Shown piece by piece: positions 62,646 to 64,000 of a stretch of 64,000 bases of DNA (position 1 is the stretch's first letter; each line of letters opens with the position of its first letter). A program made the translations under genes and the position numbers. The stretch is from Tetracentron sinense. Its lineage: Eukaryota > Streptophyta > Magnoliopsida > Trochodendrales > Trochodendraceae. Where the stretch lies: assembly GCA_015143295.1 (NCBI GenBank), contig CM026552.1:60010944-60074943 (forward strand). The letters run 5' to 3'. The notes beneath the pieces were generated by a model. The model was not told where the DNA came from, searched no databases, and saw only the letters and a list, made by a program, of their open reading frames with translations.

Positions 62646-64000
62646 CTCGGTCCATTCAGCGATCGATCTGTCCAAAACCGATCGATCGGTAGCTATCGAC
62701 TGATCAAAAATTTTGTATGGGAAAATTTTCCAGAGAGCATGTTTTTGACCGGTCGCTATGTCAGAACACCGATCGCTCGGTAGGCAACCGATCGATTGGT
62801 CATAACCACCGATCGCTCGGTCTTCGCGTTTTTACAGAAATTTCAATGAGGTCAGTTTTGTCTTTCGGGTGTTAAACCCTTACTTCATAAGGCTTGCCCT
62901 AGCCTTTAGGGCTTATTCAACATAATTAGAGGGCTTTTGAGAGTTAGAGAGAGAGGAGAAGGGGATTTGCACCTAGGGTTTCCATTGGAGAAGGAATCAA
63001 AGGGGTTTGACAACCCTAGATCATCCTCAAACTTGGATTGCTTCAAGTTCAAGGCTCAAGCTCGTGGGGGATCTTGTTCTCAAGCTAGGGCAGCATTCTC
63101 CAAGGTATTTCAAGAGGGTTTTCTGTCCCAAACCAAGTCTCCCTTAAGAAAAGGTTTCCTCATTTCAAGTTGGAGCTTCAATCAAGGTTTCTACCAAGAA
63201 TCAAGCCTTGAGTCAAGGTTGGTACACCCTACTAACTTCCCCTAGCAATAATCTAGGTTTTCTATGTGAAATGTGATTCATGTTAGTATGTTTCCTTCCT
63301 TGTAAAATGTATCATCTCTAATAATTACAAACAAGAAAAAGAGAAGGATATGGACGTGTGGATGGGAGATTGATTGAGGCGATGAGATGCCGAATGTATG
63401 ATGTGTGATATGTGTGGTATGTGTAATGGAAAATGGAGGATGGGCATTTTACCAATAATGAACTCACTTTGATTATTGGATGGAAAATATGCACTAAAAA
63501 GAAGAAGATGAACTATGGAGGAACATTGCATGTGATGTGTTTGACAAAATGCCTAAACTATGAAATAATGATTTGAATGAAGAAAATGGAAATAGGCCTT
63601 ATGCACGTATTCTTATGAATGGTGAATTGATTTAAATACCATGTTAATTACTCAAATGGCCATATGCATGTACTATGAATTAACTGAAATGTAATATCTC
63701 TTTTGTTATCCTCATTCCCATGATTGTCACTATTGGCATGTACACGAGCACGCATGTTAGCATGAACCGAGATTTCAAGAGCATGTGCATATAATAACCA
63801 ACAAGAAAATATTGCATGTCAAGGAGGTTGGTAGCCCAGGGAGATTCGGGTACTAGCCTCTGGCTCATAAGAAAACCCAAAACACATATTGTCAAGGAGG
63901 TTGGTAGCCCAGGGACATTCGGGTACTAGCCTCTGGCTCACAAGAAAACTAAACAAGTAATAAAAATCACATATTCTCAAGGAGGTTGGTAGCCCAGGGA
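62646..64000 (+). mobile_element. Outer element 3' LTR, second part, runs off the window
   Basis: It continues the outer LTR from the interrupted word. Words run to 62825, then a leader-like region with CAAGGTTGGTACACCCTACT (near 63216), and hairpin units from about 63820 with at least three units before the window ends. The terminus and target duplication (expected AAAAG) lie outside. Confidence 0.88.

Larger units (their letters stand above)
48677..64000 (+). mobile_element. Outer Ty3/gypsy element, internally deleted, continues past the window
   Basis: A partial 5' LTR (48677 to about 49367) is fused directly to pol (from about 49374). Pol ends at 52341, followed by a polypurine tract (52417-52431) and a 3' LTR that starts at 52432. 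That LTR is cut at 52646 by the inner element and resumes at 62646. Primer site, gag and protease are missing. It is the same family as the inner element but a somewhat different LTR subtype (TGTGGCACCCCAGAC start). Confidence 0.88.

Noticed and set aside
1-64000. Host genes, tRNA or rRNA genes
   Set aside because: Every recognisable protein is a retrotransposon protein, and no tRNA or rRNA signature was seen on reading; tRNA-like matches are primer sites only.

Overview
The window is plant nuclear DNA, almost certainly angiosperm heterochromatin. It consists almost wholly of nested LTR retrotransposons, and I found no host protein gene, tRNA or rRNA. The plant assignment rests on three things: Ty3/gypsy elements with an initiator-Met tRNA primer site (TGGTATCAGAGCC) and a C-terminal chromodomain (Tekay/Del-type chromoviruses, LTRs of 2.1-2.6 kb); Ty1/copia elements of Sirevirus (SIRE/Maximus) type with an env-like gene after pol and repeated polypurine tracts; and the very deep nesting. 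I cannot name the species.

Layout. 1-831: end of a gypsy LTR. 1311-7980: 3' half of a minus-strand Sirevirus (LTR, purine tracts, broken env-like gene, broken pol). 7981-23039: a minus-strand gypsy element inserted into it; each of its two LTRs holds one foreign plus-strand solo LTR (9080-11366 and 19464-21759). 23040-25353: a left-truncated plus-strand gypsy LTR. 25354 to about 33347: a plus-strand Sirevirus (pol from integrase on, env-like gene, purine tracts, 3' LTR) cut by a solo LTR (30538-33176). About 33348-47880: another minus-strand copia element, cut by solo LTRs at 34112-36596 and 38465-46599; the latter holds two more solo LTRs (38519-40759, 42388-46186), and the second of these holds a copia-type LTR. 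47881-48676: an unrelated LTR fragment with 43-bp repeats. 48677-64000: a plus-strand gypsy element with an LTR-to-pol internal deletion; its 3' LTR is split by a nearly intact, young gypsy element at 52652-62640 (target duplication GATCG).

How the parts work together. The 52652-62640 element is the reference copy: LTR, primer site, gag, a putative GT-AG intron, then protease, reverse transcriptase, RNase H, integrase and chromodomain in one frame, purine tract, LTR. It has no frameshift. Five stop codons break it, and all are explicable as C-to-T or G-to-A changes. Removing the putative intron puts gag and pol in one frame; leaving it in stops translation six codons past the donor. The same arrangement is seen in the older minus-strand copy.

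The strongest unexplained signals lie inside the gypsy LTRs. They are (i) a conserved acidic 46-51 aa reading frame with mostly synonymous differences between copies, (ii) two short hairpins flanking it with compensatory stem changes, (iii) tandem arrays whose every unit folds into a hairpin with compensatory and G-U changes, and (iv) a subfamily-specific palindromic word repeated several times upstream of the TATA box, also seen in the copia elements. All coordinates were read by eye; no alignment or folding program was run.
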